Below are positions 23,711 to 35,579 of a DNA stretch of 64,000 nt, piece after piece. The notes under the pieces were generated by a model that was given only the letters and a program-made list of their open reading frames with translations, searched no databases and was not told where the DNA came from. This stretch comes from Fasciolopsis buskii (Eukaryota; Platyhelminthes; Trematoda; Plagiorchiida; Fasciolidae). Both the position numbers and the translations under genes were made by a program. Positions within the stretch are counted from its first letter, which is position 1; each line of letters begins with the position of its first letter. The stretch is taken from the NCBI GenBank assembly GCA_008360955.1, contig LUCM01006494.1:28598-92597 (forward strand), read 5' to 3'.

Positions 23711-25030
23711 TTCGTTGGACTATGGGGACGATTATGGGAATTGTGGCGGAAAAAAAACAAAAACAACGATATTTTAAGGAGAACAATGGTGAATTAAACA
23801 ACACCACGTACATCCAACGCTGCTGGCGATTGGAGACCAGAATGTCGCTGGCATGTTGCCAATCGGCCGATCGATGAATGTAACTAGTATGTCATTCCAG
23901 ACTTCATCACACGACTTTCACCCGGTATAGCAGTCGCTTCGGAATAGTTCCACACGTTTTCGTTTGAACTTGAAACTGAAGATCCACGAGGCCATGGAGG
24001 AGACCTTATCCTGCCACTGTCTATCTAACCATTCTCGCTCGATAGAGGTGCAGATCATTCTTTGATTTAATCTTTATAGGTAAGGCCTTACCATATTCAG
24101 CCTTTTCCTTATCATCTACGCCTGGTGAAGGTACTCGATCTTCGTTATTCGATCATTTCGAATCACACCAGTTACTCTTCAAAAGTTCTCCAATGAACGT
24201 CATGAATCTTCGCACTTTACACACTCCAATGGCCTATCACGTATTGTGGTGTTTTTTGAACAATGACAGTAGCTTCATTGTTACAGGTCCGAATTTTTCT
24301 TCAGGCAAGACTATCGCAAATTAAGTTCCATCGAACCAGATGCCGACTTAAAGTCAACGTGAAATCTTTGCTGGTGGCAAATGTCCGATAATTTGATAAT
24401 ATTTAACTAGTTGTGTGACGCTGAGAAAAGATCGACACTTATCGGAGCCTGTGAAAAGGCCCTTAGTACTAGGAGTCTTCTCGAATGATTGACAATCTTT
24501 GTCTCCTCGATTTGCAATAATTTTGATTGACCGCATTTTTCTTACTATAATGTAGAACCGATAGTTTCACTTCGCATCCCCATAACGTTCTTTGATAGAC
24601 CACTGACCGGTTAACCTCAGAATTCCTGGGTTCACTTGGTGTCAGACATGATGTCTTTATTAACCACTGATTTTCCAAGCTGCGATCGAATTGGAAGGAC
24701 GGCCGGTAACATGTGAAGTGGCGTGGTTTTGGTGTTGGAAACCGATCACACTTTGACACTGCAAGAAAACCGATTTGCAGTTGTTGAAAAACAACTTGTC
24801 AACCAATACTTGTCCTTATAAGACCAAACTGACTTTGGCGAAGTGCATATGCATTTTCCAAAGCTAAAACACCTGAATAATTAAAATTATTTAGCCAACC
24901 TTAAGTATTTTTTGTTCTTTTAAATCCAAACGTCAATGCCGTTAGGACTGAACTATCACATTGTCGACAGAAAAATTAATGCAATAAATTAAACAGTGAT
25001 TTGATGTAAGATGTATGCATATTGTTGACT
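23711..25030. other. Upstream region of the first receptor, no gene seen
   Basis: The minus-strand frames at 24354-24759 are open but without recognisable motifs. Confidence 0.3.
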
Positions 25031-25039
25031 CAAGTCGGG

Positions 25040-25049
25040 CGATCGATAA
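25040..25049 (+). promoter_or_regulatory. CGATCGATAA motif upstream of receptor 1
   Basis: The 10-mer begins 66 bp before the ATG of the first receptor. The same 10-mer lies 54 bp before the likely ATG of the second receptor. Position and exact match suggest a shared promoter element, but function is inferred only. Confidence 0.4.
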
Positions 25050-25105
25050 ATATGTCCGTCACGTGATTTCGGAGGTTTCAAACGACACAAGAATAGATAT
25101 TCGCT

Positions 25106-26143
25106 ATGGCTAAAACAGTGACCGAAGTATCCGACGTATCCCTCGTATGGTTCATCATCGTCCTAATTACATTTGCTTTTGGTGTATTGCTGAATCTTGC
25201 ACTTCTCTTTATTCTCGTTCGATTTCGTAAATCTACAGAATCGCTCATTACCACCGGAATATTACAAACTGTGATCGACTGGATTGTTTGTATATTGTCC
25301 GTTATTCATTTGTGTTCGGTTCACATCGATATTGAACACACAGTCACCGCAATAATTTTGTGCTGTCTGATTTTCTCAAACGCTATTCTATGGGGACTGG
25401 TGGCTATTCGATGGAATTTGAGTTTGCTAACTGCATTCTTCTATTTTATACAGTTTATGTATCCATTCATGCGTATTGAACAGCAAAAGAAACCTATGAA
25501 TTTGTCAATGTGTATTTTGTTGACTTTATGCAGTCTGCTCGGTATCGCCCCGCACATATTCGGTGTTCGTTATGAAGCTGATACTGGCATGTGCATCCGT
25601 GATGTAGGAGAGAATCTCCTCGTCCCAAGTCGCAAATTGATTGTGCTACGATTGGTCATCTTACTAGGCTTTGTCTACAATTTTCTCGTTCCATTCGGGA
25701 CTGGAGTTTATTTATATCGCCACGTGCTCAAGGTCTTACGAATACGTGACAAGAGCCAACATGCGGCAGCTTATAAGGAGATGCGGTTGAATGCGATGCA
25801 AGACGTGTGGCTTCAAGCTGCGTTCAGCTTTCCCGCAGTTTGTATCATGTTCTTGCACAAATATCCAAATGCTGATTGGATTAGAATTCCGGCGAACATT
25901 CAGTTCTTCGCAATATTCTTACTTTGTGGATATTCAGTCATTTATCCGGGAGCTTCCGTCTTGTTCCGTCGTAAATATCGGAAGCCGGTATTGGACTGTC
26001 TCATTCAAATGGGCATGCACCCAACCGACAGCTGGCTTGCACAACGATGGAGTATAGGTCCTTCTGATCGAGGAAAAAGCAGCTACCATTCACTAACTGG
26101 CCGAAGAGCAACTCGCAGTGCACGAATGACACGTTTACAATAA
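25106..26143 (+). CDS. Flatworm-specific rhodopsin-like GPCR 1 (intronless)
   Basis: A 345-residue seven-transmembrane receptor in one exon. TM1 is about 13-38 with G26-x3-N30, TM2 is about 48-70 with LQTVID (D58 at 2.50), and TM3 is about 82-105 with C86/C87. TM4 is about 133-154, TM5 is about 178-204 with P196, TM6 is about 232-250 with P243, and TM7 is about 262-287. C163 in the second extracellular loop can pair with the TM3 cysteine. It departs from class A: FYF replaces DRY before QFMYP, there is no CWxP in TM6, and TM7 ends YPGAS instead of NPxxY. The basic helix 8 reads FRRKYRKP. The N-terminus is only about 12 residues, with no signal peptide. A ligand cannot be predicted. AATAAA signals lie at about 26152 and 26200. 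A similar receptor follows 2.3 kb downstream. Confidence 0.88.
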   Translation: MAKTVTEVSDVSLVWFIIVLITFAFGVLLNLALLFILVRFRKSTESLITTGILQTVIDWIVCILSVIHLCSVHIDIEHTVTAIILCCLIFSNAILWGLVAIRWNLSLLTAFFYFIQFMYPFMRIEQQKKPMNLSMCILLTLCSLLGIAPHIFGVRYEADTGMCIRDVGENLLVPSRKLIVLRLVILLGFVYNFLVPFGTGVYLYRHVLKVLRIRDKSQHAAAYKEMRLNAMQDVWLQAAFSFPAVCIMFLHKYPNADWIRIPANIQFFAIFLLCGYSVIYPGASVLFRRKYRKPVLDCLIQMGMHPTDSWLAQRWSIGPSDRGKSSYHSLTGRRATRSARMTRLQ

Positions 26144-27470
26144 ACTGTCGGAATAAAACCTACCGGTCACTTTCGGACGTATGTTCAAGCGATTGTTAAA
26201 TAAATTAGAGGGCATCAATTTGAAACATTCAAGTCGACCTGTGTGTTCCCTTGAGATGAAAACGGCAGGACAACTTTCTTCGATCTATTTTATTCTCTCA
26301 AGGTTTGCTTATTCTTATTCTTTCTCATTCCTTGTCTTATTCTTTTGCCTCGACCCAACAGAAAGTGATACACAGCTTTGTGCTATATACATATATACAC
26401 ACATATATATATATATACTTTCAGCGGTGATTACAAAAATGAGTTCTTCGTGGTTCTGGATTGGACATTTCAACAGACTCTGCCAAGCCGCGTGGAAAGT
26501 GGGAACCTCCATCGTTATGAGGTGCCATATTGGACTTGGTTGTGTAAGTGTTGATGCTGGCTGATGCAATTACGGAGCTTTGTCTCACGTTGGTCTGCTT
26601 TTATTATCCATATCAGATTGCGATATGTGGAGCCTATAGAAGAGCACTGCTCCGCATGCATATTACACTACTGTAGTCCAATATCTCGGGCTCCCATTTC
26701 AGAAGTTTGTCATTTCAACCTCTTCACTTACAGTACTCTGGTTCACGATGCCCTATCTTTCCTACCCTGAAGATCAGAACATTTGCACCCTCTGAGAGGA
26801 GCACTGTTTCGGCCTACTTCAATGTCAATAGTACCTTAGCAAACTGAGTGAATGAGGCACACAGGGGAGATATTTGACACAATTTCCATGATTAGCGTGA
26901 AGGCGTAGTTGGGAAAAATGATCTTAGATTGAACAAAATGGATAGGTCGTAAAGTGGAAGTTAATAGGTGACCAAAGAGAACTCAGGGTATTTGCCCGTC
27001 GTCCTCTACCGTCAAGTGGGACCAACAGCTAGCAAGATGAATGCCAGAAACAGAGTGGCCCTTCCAAGAATGGTTTTCAGAAATGTTGTAGCACTAATGG
27101 CCAAAAGACACAAGATTTCAGAAGCGAAGCTGCCTCACCCCAGTGATACGACACTTAGATCGCATTGTTATTTTCCGTTTTCGCAAAGTTTCATTCAAAA
27201 CAGCCAAACAAATGAGCACGAATCCAGGGAAGTATCTGACTGCCTTGTGGGATGGACTTTTGCGCCAAAAGTTCTGGTTAGGATTCTCTATAGCCCTATA
27301 GACAGCCGCGAAGCTTCGCTGGCCTAAATACCTCCAAGACCCATTCTTTAATAAATCTCACCAATTTTCAGCCACATCTTTCTATGGGGATCGAATTAAT
27401 TATCAGCAGTACCTTTTTGAGAAAATATATTAAAACCACATCTACTAGTGCAAGAACTACGCACGAAGGC
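26144..27470. other. Intergenic region between the receptors
   Basis: It contains the 3' untranslated region of receptor 1 and an (AT/AC) microsatellite at about 26385-26417. No other supported feature is seen; the 119-codon frame at 26968-27327 has no motif. Confidence 0.4.
26385..26417. repeat. TA/TACA microsatellite
   Basis: Alternating acatata and atatat units. Confidence 0.85.
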
Positions 27471-27484
27471 CCGGTCAAGCTTTG

Positions 27485-27830
27485 AACTGGCGCAGGGACA
27501 TAAAGAAGTTAGTTTGGGTTTTGGCTTCGGCTGATGTTTCCCACCTTCGTGGTTGGGATCCAACGGATGAAGATTGTTGTTGGTTAAAATGTTGGAAGAT
27601 GTGGCTTAGAACCGAAGTCGGTAGAGTAAACGTTGTATGATCTGCCTGTAGAACTCATTCCTCTTAAAACTGATCCGTAAACAATCAAAAAAAATCAGAA
27701 AACGTGTGTGATGGAAACAAGAAAATTGATTTGTAATGTTTTATTAATTTTCCTTTCTTGTTTGACCACTTCTGCGTTTCCGTTTACATGCTTTTCCACC
27801 CAATTGTTTTCAAACCCATATATATTACGT
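27485..27830 (+). pseudogene. RTE LINE 3'-end fragment
   Basis: The fragment reads LVWVLASADVSHLRGWDP followed by a 3' untranslated tail. It matches 33610-33960 in direct orientation at roughly 95%, differing by scattered substitutions and two small indels. It begins abruptly within the C-terminal region, which is typical of 5' truncation, and lies in the promoter-side region of receptor 2. Confidence 0.75.
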
Positions 27831-28372
27831 CCGTAATTATTTCGAATGTGATTGTCATAAATTTTGTACGTGGCCTTCCTTAGTTTTATTTCCCATCAAC
27901 ATGTTTCATCGTTGCCTCCATTTCAACGAAACGCAGTCGATCATTTTGGTGCTCTTCGACCTACTGCTCTCTACCCCGGTGGATATGCTGATATCTGGAT
28001 GGTAACCGAGCCACTACATCGTACTTTCCCTAGTTGTTTGAGCCATGCCACTCTCATTCGGAACTGTAAGGTGTTATTGACTTAGATTTATTGATTGTTA
28101 TTTTGGCACTTGCTACATCTTCCCTAATTCTCCCGAGCCGCTATTTCCTTGGACGTCATGTCAATAGATATCTATTTGGCTATTCTCATTTAAGCCTCGT
28201 TTTGAATGACTTTACGCTTTAACCATCACTAGAACGTCTGGGACTTAGAATTACGGGCGAAATTGTGGCCGTCGTTCGGAAAATGAATTATTTTATAACT
28301 ACGAATGAAATCCAAAACAACGTCGCATGTGGATTCCAGTTCTAAATATTTTCCCTACGGCTTTTGATTTAA

Positions 28373-28382
28373 CGATCGATAA
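28373..28382 (+). promoter_or_regulatory. CGATCGATAA motif upstream of receptor 2
   Basis: It begins 54 bp before the ATG at 28427 and is identical to the 10-mer before receptor 1. It contains ATCGAT, a core shared with DREF-type sites, but that link is speculative. Confidence 0.4.
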
Positions 28383-28426
28383 CGTCTATGCTCTGACTGG
28401 TGCACCTGACCAGTTCATATTTTATC

Positions 28427-29371
28427 ATGGCCGCCTCGATAAGTAATGCATCCCACGCGATCAACATGTTGGGATTAATAGTTAATCTATTCACGTTGGT
28501 TGTCCTCAGCCGATTTCGTACAACGAAGGATTATCAGTCATCCTTTGACACAGCCCAATCCGCTCTGGATTTGTCCATCAATTTACTTCACTACTTGAGC
28601 AGTTTTCCATTACCGACCGTGCCCCAAATGACTCAGTGGAATCATTTTTATTGTCGTTTATTTCTTTCACGCGCTCTCCTTTGGGCCTCGACTGCTTTAC
28701 GAGCGCATTTGAACCTGTTTGTTGCAACTCATTTTTTCATCAAAATCGCCTTACCATTTACGCGTTTCAGCTTGAGACAACGCGTTCCCTTCTGGATTTC
28801 AATGGTCATAAGCGTGTACTCATTTGTTCTAGGATCTATCCCGCATTTACATTCCACCACCTATATGCCAAAGTCGTTCACATGTACTTCCAATAAAACG
28901 GCACAATTTTCTGCACATAATTCGTTTGGGCTGACTTTGAGATATCTGAGTTTACTTGTGGTTGTACATAATTATTTGATACCAATATTGACGGCATCAT
29001 ACATCTACCATCAACTGTTTTACGTGCTGCGCCGATCTACTTCCAAAGCGTTCGCTGTTATGAAACACGAGTTGCTTATTCGATTTCTGCTAGATGTTGT
29101 GTGTTACACCATTTGCTATTCACCTGCTTACTGGGCTCTGTTCTTCGGCTACTACTGGGATCCGAGCAAACTGGAAACGGGCAGCGAGAAGTACAATAAT
29201 ATTTCTTTTCTGACCTTCTTTTATCCTCTTTTATATCCACTGATCTCGTTGTTTACACGACGTAGTTATCGACGTCCTTGTGAAGAACTTCTGCGGCAAC
29301 TGTGTCAACCATCAAAAAATTCTGGTGACTCTTCACGAATTTCAAATACTAGCCGATCATCAACTCGTTGA
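28427..29371 (+). CDS. Flatworm-specific rhodopsin-like GPCR 2 (intronless)
   Basis: A 314-residue receptor counted from the ATG at 28427. An upstream in-frame GTG at 28400 is not a likely start. TM1 is about 11-28 with G16-x3-N20, and TM2 has AQSALD (D48). TM3 carries C76 and S-x-A-x-LW-x3-A-x-R, a pattern also in receptor 1 (residues 91-102). TM5 has P186, TM6 has P233, and TM7 is about 259-276 with YPLIS in place of NPxxY and then the basic RRSYRRP. HFF replaces DRY before the TM3-end proline. C153 in loop 2 can bridge to C76. N-glycosylation sites lie at N7 and N156. The shared oddities make it a paralogue of receptor 1, strongly diverged, so the tandem duplication is old. Coupling and ligand are unknown. 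Confidence 0.88.
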   Translation: MAASISNASHAINMLGLIVNLFTLVVLSRFRTTKDYQSSFDTAQSALDLSINLLHYLSSFPLPTVPQMTQWNHFYCRLFLSRALLWASTALRAHLNLFVATHFFIKIALPFTRFSLRQRVPFWISMVISVYSFVLGSIPHLHSTTYMPKSFTCTSNKTAQFSAHNSFGLTLRYLSLLVVVHNYLIPILTASYIYHQLFYVLRRSTSKAFAVMKHELLIRFLLDVVCYTICYSPAYWALFFGYYWDPSKLETGSEKYNNISFLTFFYPLLYPLISLFTRRSYRRPCEELLRQLCQPSKNSGDSSRISNTSRSSTR

Positions 29372-30342
29372 TTCGGCATTAGCAACAAAGACTGTGTTTC
29401 AGTGCGTGAGCTTTTTTATTTACAAGACGGTTTAAAAATTAAAGTGACTGTATTCTTTCCGAATATCGGTTCAATACGCGCACATGTCTCCATGCATTAG
29501 ACAAATAAGAAAACTTTGCGCATATTCTATTGGTAGTACAAATCCAGCTAATAAGGGAATTTTTCACATTGTGTAGCACGATACATAAAGCTCCCAGAGC
29601 TGAGCAATTAAGTGAGGTTAATTTCCAGATAAGATGGGCGGGAAAACAATGTAGCATTTATCTCTTACTGTGAACAAGACTAGAGTGATATTCAAACCTT
29701 CTGGTTGTTAACAATACAACCCGTGAGTATAAAGTATGTCTAACACTTTTCTCCAATCTCGATTCTCAGCTTGACAATCGTTTTACGAAAAATTGGAGCA
29801 CAACAACCTAGAGCTTATGATGCCTAGAACCGTAAGGAACTAACTGCGCTTTCAAAGAGATGCAGGTCTCATGTGCTATTAGTTCTCTTTTGAGTGATTC
29901 AGATCAATTTCTTAGGATTTAACTGTACTTCTACTTTCACCATATGTAGTTAAGTTCAACTAGTGGTCTACACCTGACCTACTAAAGTCCACCCCGGCCA
30001 CCAGCGGTTTGCCAGTATTTCCAAAGAGAACACTGAATTTAGGGCCACTGTCATTTCAAAAGGAAAAATCCATCGTAATTTTCGAGGTTATAAGTGTGTA
30101 TCTAGCTTCCAATGACCGTGAAGTGTACCGTCGTATTTACCGAATCATATTCCCATTGGCGTGCTTGTCAATTAATCCGTAATCTAACATGGTTAAGGTC
30201 GCTGTTTGGTGGAACATGGACTGCTCACAACGGCTACTTGAAACATTCGCCATATGCTTTATTCATTTTGTCCCTCTCTGATCCAGTGGTGGTCTGACAT
30301 CATTTGACTGCTGGCAACCATTAGGACAACGTGGCCTCAAGC

Positions 30343-30392
30343 TGTATATATATATACATATACATATATATATATATATACATACGTATATT
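30343..30392. repeat. TA/CATA microsatellite
   Basis: Tandem tatata and acatata units. Confidence 0.85.
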
Positions 30393-30684
30393 CTGGGGCA
30401 TTCTGCCCTCGTTCCTAAGGTTGGCTCAGCCCAACTGACAAAGAATTATCAACGAATCACAGTTGTGATTCTTCTGTGGACTCTTCGACGAACAGCTTCC
30501 ATGCACACTCCTGTTGCTACAGATTCGATTCTGGTGAGAAATATCAATCAATTCGGAGTGTACAAGTATGTGGATGTTTGGACAAGAGAGCATCGGGTAT
30601 GCATTTCTGACGAGCGACAATAACCGCGAAACCGGACGTGTGCTCCCGGGCAAATTTTGTTTACGCATCCAGATACTACTTCCT

Positions 30685-30690
30685 GCATAT

Positions 30691-30725
<35 letters not shown>

Positions 30726-30726
30726 A
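30685..30726. repeat. TA/CATA microsatellite
   Basis: Tandem atacatat units followed by (AT)n. Confidence 0.85.
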
Positions 30727-32719
30727 TGACTACTGGCATGGTACCAAAGCAAAATCATGAGAATAGAACTTTATTGTCAATGAATGAAGGAGGAGTGCGA
30801 AATGCTCTTATGAAGATCTGTTATTTATTTTATGCGCCGTGGAGTGTTGTACTGCTCGGTCGCCTTGTCCAAAGTGAACCTTTTTATTTGAGGATGCATC
30901 TCTAGTCTTTGTGCAGCCAAGCGCTTTTTGCAAGGCAGCAGAAACCTTCCAAACGAACCGGTGGCTAGTTGATCGGTTCATACGCCTCTTTTGGAAAATC
31001 TCACCAGGTCTGTGGAACATGACAATGGCCATTGCCTTATTTTGTTGGCGGGCCACACTCGCCACGTCACTGTCACCAACGGGCTTTTATGGTATTTTTA
31101 GGGAAAACGTTTGCCTAGTAAACTCTACCACGCCCTCGACACTGTTGCTGCTTATCTGCCACCGCTTATTTGGTGGGCTTTAATAGACCTTATTTAAGGC
31201 TAACCTTCTGAATAATGGCCGACCTTTTATCCCCAAATCAGGGGTGCCCTCAGTTGCATACAGCTCTGCCCTGGGTTCCGTCTGTGCCTTCGAGAAGCAT
31301 TCAGGATTTAGTACCACCGTGCTGCATTCGATCGTTTGTCGATTGCAGCTTGGTGATCGTGGGACAGCTGGTTGTCAGTGAAATATCTGTGTTTGGCCTT
31401 GGTACCGGCGAAGCGAGAAGAGTATCCTCTCACCTAGGACCAAAAAATGGACCTCCTCTTGAGTGCTACGTCTCTGTAATAACTTCCTCATGCTCATTCT
31501 TCAAGTAAATCCAAGTTGCTCAATGAAACGAGACTAGGTTACTAATGTACTGTGAGAAAATCAGTAACACTACTGAGGGCTATAGCAGCTCCGGTTCATC
31601 TCAATACGTATCATGTCATTTCTTCCACACATATCCCTAATTCTTCCCACACTTGTGTCAGTGCGTTATAAAGTACTGATTATCTGATACTTATCTACTA
31701 GAAGAATGTTTACCTTTAGATATGTTCGTGTTCTTGTGTGAACTCTAAACCAAGGACCTACGAAGCAGTGGTGGAGGTCTCATCTCGCCAGTGTTCTGCA
31801 GAGAATTCCCGATCCACGGGAAATTAGTTTCCAACTTGGAAGATTGTTGTTTTGAGAAAACACAAACAGGCAAACAATCAAGTCTGTGGTCAATCATGCT
31901 TACGCCATTATATCTCAGTACAGTCAGGTCATAATTAAGGAGGAAAGCGGCCGTGATTTACGTGCAACTCCAAGACAGATAAACGAGCTGTATCAAATAT
32001 TATCGGGTCTGTGGTACGCTTTAAGTTGGTCTACAGGCCAGGGGTGCTGACGAATGTCCACAACCTACTTTCCGACGCATTCTAGAAGACTGTGGCGGCA
32101 AAAGAAAAGAGTGCACAGAATAATGTGAGGTAAACTGGAAGTCAACTGTCTCAATCAGTTCATTTCGGTTTTCACAACCGTTAACCTTTCACCAATTTCT
32201 CATTTTCGTTGCCGCCTTGCAGCCCCATTTACACATTAAACAAAATAAGAAAGTGAAAGCAATGGCAAAATAGTGACCTGAAGACCTACACAGAAAGGGA
32301 ATTTAAAATCTAAGAACAACACTGACTGCGGCACCGATTCATACGATCTACCGTCTCCTACCATCGCTAGGGATGATCTTGTGGACCCGAACCTGCTAGC
32401 GGGATTGGAACTAAACCAGCTAGTCCCAACCACACAGCAAATGCGAGATCATGCGGGTGCCATCTTCCCGGCTGCTGGACAAGGTAGTGCTAATTATGTC
32501 TTTGAAACCAGCTAACCGAAATCTGAAAACGATCAACGCAAAACCTACTTCCCAGAGTGTGGAGAGATTGACAGAAAGATAGCGATTTATTAAGAAAGCA
32601 ACACATTTCGATGCTGTACGTAGCAGTCACTTGGCAACGCTGCTGTTCAAAGACGCAAAGAAATTTTTGGAATGTCAAGCAAATTATGTCCTTGGACTCA
32701 TTGAGTCTGAAGTCTTTGA

Positions 32720-33970
32720 CGTAGACTGTTGAATCTTCGCGCGGACCTTCTTTCGGCACGCTGGAGTGGTTTGGTGGAATTGGTAGTGAGGATTCATGGA
32801 CACTTCAACTTGCGGCGCATTAGCACTTCTGCGGGAGAGATCCCTGCGGACGTGTTTGAGTTTGGAGTTGCCGAATGGACGGTGTTCTACAGAACATTTT
32901 ACCTGGCGTTTTGGACGGTGGAGTTGAAGTCATCCCCTTGAACAGAAATTTGACTTAGAGTTTGCCGATGATATCACAGGCAATTCAACCCACGTCAGGC
33001 TGCTTGGCGATTGAGGTCTCTAGGGGAGTTATGTGGTTTACACTTTCAAAATACAAAGTACTTTTTCAAGCCTGACAGGAGCGCGTGACTGCACCATTGC
33101 GTTATTCGGTTATAAGTAGTCAATAGCTTCAAGTAACTCGGAAGATTAACTAAACCTGGAGGATTCTTTCGAGAAGAGGCCTCATCAAGAATTGCGAAAA
33201 CCAGAGCAACTTTCGCGGAACTACAATACTTGATCCGTCGCCATGATATCCGAAGTCCCCTCAAGGAAAGGGTGCACAGTGCCACATTCTGTAGTGTTCT
33301 ACTTTTCGGTTGTGACACCTGGCCTGCCCGCATTGACGAGTTCCGGAGATTTTCTGTTTCCAGCCACCGATGTCTCCGAAGCATTTCTCGTGTCTGGGTG
33401 GAACAACCGGTGAGCAATGACCAGGTGCATCGTCGTGTGTTGGTTGCAGACAGTCGTTCTCTGACTCAGATAATCCCCTTACGTCCCCTTTCGGTAGCTT
33501 GGACACGTATTGCGTATGCTTGCCTATCATCTACCCTTTCGTGCCCTTTGTGCACGTGCTGGGTGGGCAAGGCTGGAAGAGGGAACGTGTCTACCAGGCT
33601 ACGACCTGGCGTAGAGGTATAAAGAAGTTAGTTTGGGTTTTGGCTTCGGCTGATGTTTCCCACCTTCGTGGTTGGGATCCAACGGATGAAGATTGCTGTT
33701 GGCTAAAATGTTGGGAGATATGGCTTAGAACCGAAGTCGGTAGAGTAAACGTTGTATGATCTGCCTGTAGAACTCATTCCTCTTAAAACTGATTCGTAAA
33801 TAATCAAAAAATCAGAAAACGTGTGTGATGGAAACAAGAAAATTGATTTGTAATGTTTTATTAATTTTCCCTTCTTGTCTGACCTCTTCTGTATGTACTT
33901 TTACATGTATTTGCTTCTGTACCATACTTGTTTCTAAGCCATGCTGCTGTATGTTTAATTATATATCACA
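32720..33970 (+). pseudogene. RTE LINE relic, sense
   Basis: Plus-strand reading gives the motif C region LEFADDI at about 32956, then after frameshifts VLLFGCDTWPARIDEFRRF (33285-33622). The C-terminal frame 33499-33759 has QATTWRRGIKKL and HLRGWDPTDED, followed by a 3' tail shared with 27660-27830. Positions 33297-33738 are inverted and ungapped relative to 18648-18207. The edges of the relic upstream of about 32850 are uncertain. Confidence 0.8.
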
Positions 33971-34245
33971 TATTAGAAATTATTACACCAGGCATGCTAA
34001 GCGCTAGCAAAATTGGTGCTCATTAAATATACTCTGCTAATTACTTGGGAATTCTGAATTGTTTTGACCAGTGTTACATTCTAGAGCAGCTACGTAACAG
34101 TGTTTTCTCTTGCTTCTCACTGACAAAGGGTAAAGCCCAGACAGTAGAGAAGGAAAGCATAGCAATGCAGAAGACTTATCTGTAATTTCGCTTCGTGAAC
34201 ATGATAGCCCTATAATGCGATGAATCTTGACCCCTTGTCTTACTG

Positions 34246-35086
34246 NNNNNNNNNNNNNNNNNNNNNNNNNNNNNNNNNNNNNNNNNNNNNNNNNNNNNNN
34301 NNNNNNNNNNNNNNNNNNNNNNNNNNNNNNNNNNNNNNNNNNNNNNNNNNNNNNNNNNNNNNNNNNNNNNNNNNNNNNNNNNNNNNNNNNNNNNNNNNNN
34401 NNNNNNNNNNNNNNNNNNNNNNNNNNNNNNNNNNNNNNNNNNNNNNNNNNNNNNNNNNNNNNNNNNNNNNNNNNNNNNNNNNNNNNNNNNNNNNNNNNNN
34501 NNNNNNNNNNNNNNNNNNNNNNNNNNNNNNNNNNNNNNNNNNNNNNNNNNNNNNNNNNNNNNNNNNNNNNNNNNNNNNNNNNNNNNNNNNNNNNNNNNNN
34601 NNNNNNNNNNNNNNNNNNNNNNNNNNNNNNNNNNNNNNNNNNNNNNNNNNNNNNNNNNNNNNNNNNNNNNNNNNNNNNNNNNNNNNNNNNNNNNNNNNNN
34701 NNNNNNNNNNNNNNNNNNNNNNNNNNNNNNNNNNNNNNNNNNNNNNNNNNNNNNNNNNNNNNNNNNNNNNNNNNNNNNNNNNNNNNNNNNNNNNNNNNNN
34801 NNNNNNNNNNNNNNNNNNNNNNNNNNNNNNNNNNNNNNNNNNNNNNNNNNNNNNNNNNNNNNNNNNNNNNNNNNNNNNNNNNNNNNNNNNNNNNNNNNNN
34901 NNNNNNNNNNNNNNNNNNNNNNNNNNNNNNNNNNNNNNNNNNNNNNNNNNNNNNNNNNNNNNNNNNNNNNNNNNNNNNNNNNNNNNNNNNNNNNNNNNNN
35001 NNNNNNNNNNNNNNNNNNNNNNNNNNNNNNNNNNNNNNNNNNNNNNNNNNNNNNNNNNNNNNNNNNNNNNNNNNNNNNNNNNNNNN
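34246..35086. other. Assembly gap (841 N)
   Basis: A run of N. The open frames that span it are artefacts. Confidence 0.99.
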
Positions 35087-35239
35087 TTACTGAATCAAGG
35101 GAACACTAAACCGTAGATATTGATAATTGAGTGCCAAAAGCACGATTTGCTTCCAAGCGGCCTCTGAGGATTGACAAAACAATCTCCTACTACTAAAAAT
35201 GTTTGCATGAAATAATTCACCATGTGATATCATCACTCA

Positions 35240-35510
35240 ACTCACCATAAAGAAACCATGGAAGCACTACTGTACAGCTGTTTCATCCTTATTAGGAATC
35301 ATCAGCAGTGCATATCCACCGCGCCCCAACTGGGACGCGAACCCGAACAAGGACGAACGATTCTGAGTCGAACGCCTTAGCCATTACGCTACCGGGCAGG
35401 CTCTGAACGGTTTGTTGAACTTCACCACATGATGTTGCACCTATCCGTCACTGGTTTGCACGGTTACTGTCCGTTACCTCACAGCGATCGACCCCTACTC
35501 ATAGATGACT
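35240..35510 (-). repeat. tRNA-derived SINE, left member of inverted pair
   Basis: On the minus strand it reads GCCCGGTAGCGTAATGGCTA (A box), then GTTCGGGTTCGCGTCCC (B box). Upstream on the minus strand is a leader running GAGGTAACGGACAGTAACCG and TGCAACATCATGTGGTGAA. The left side (about 35258-35300) carries a plus-oriented tail block ATGGAAGCACTACTGTACAG with TTTCATCCTTATTAGG. Confidence 0.65.
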
Positions 35511-35579
35511 TCTCTGCAGGTAGCCTAAGTACGACGAATGCTTTGGATATGACCTACAGAGCTTGATTACTTGATACAT

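Larger units (their letters stand above)
29372..32700. other. Intergenic region without supported genes
   Basis: It holds two AT-rich microsatellites (30343-30392 and 30685-30726). Open frames at 30911-31183 and 31215-31508 have no recognisable motif or clear splice sites. Confidence 0.4.

Noticed and set aside
28400..28426. Start of receptor 2 at an upstream GTG
   Set aside because: Eukaryotic initiation at GTG is unlikely; the ATG at 28427 has a purine-poor but acceptable context and leaves TM1 intact.
34220..35116. 298-codon open frame
   Set aside because: It consists almost wholly of translated N bases across the assembly gap.
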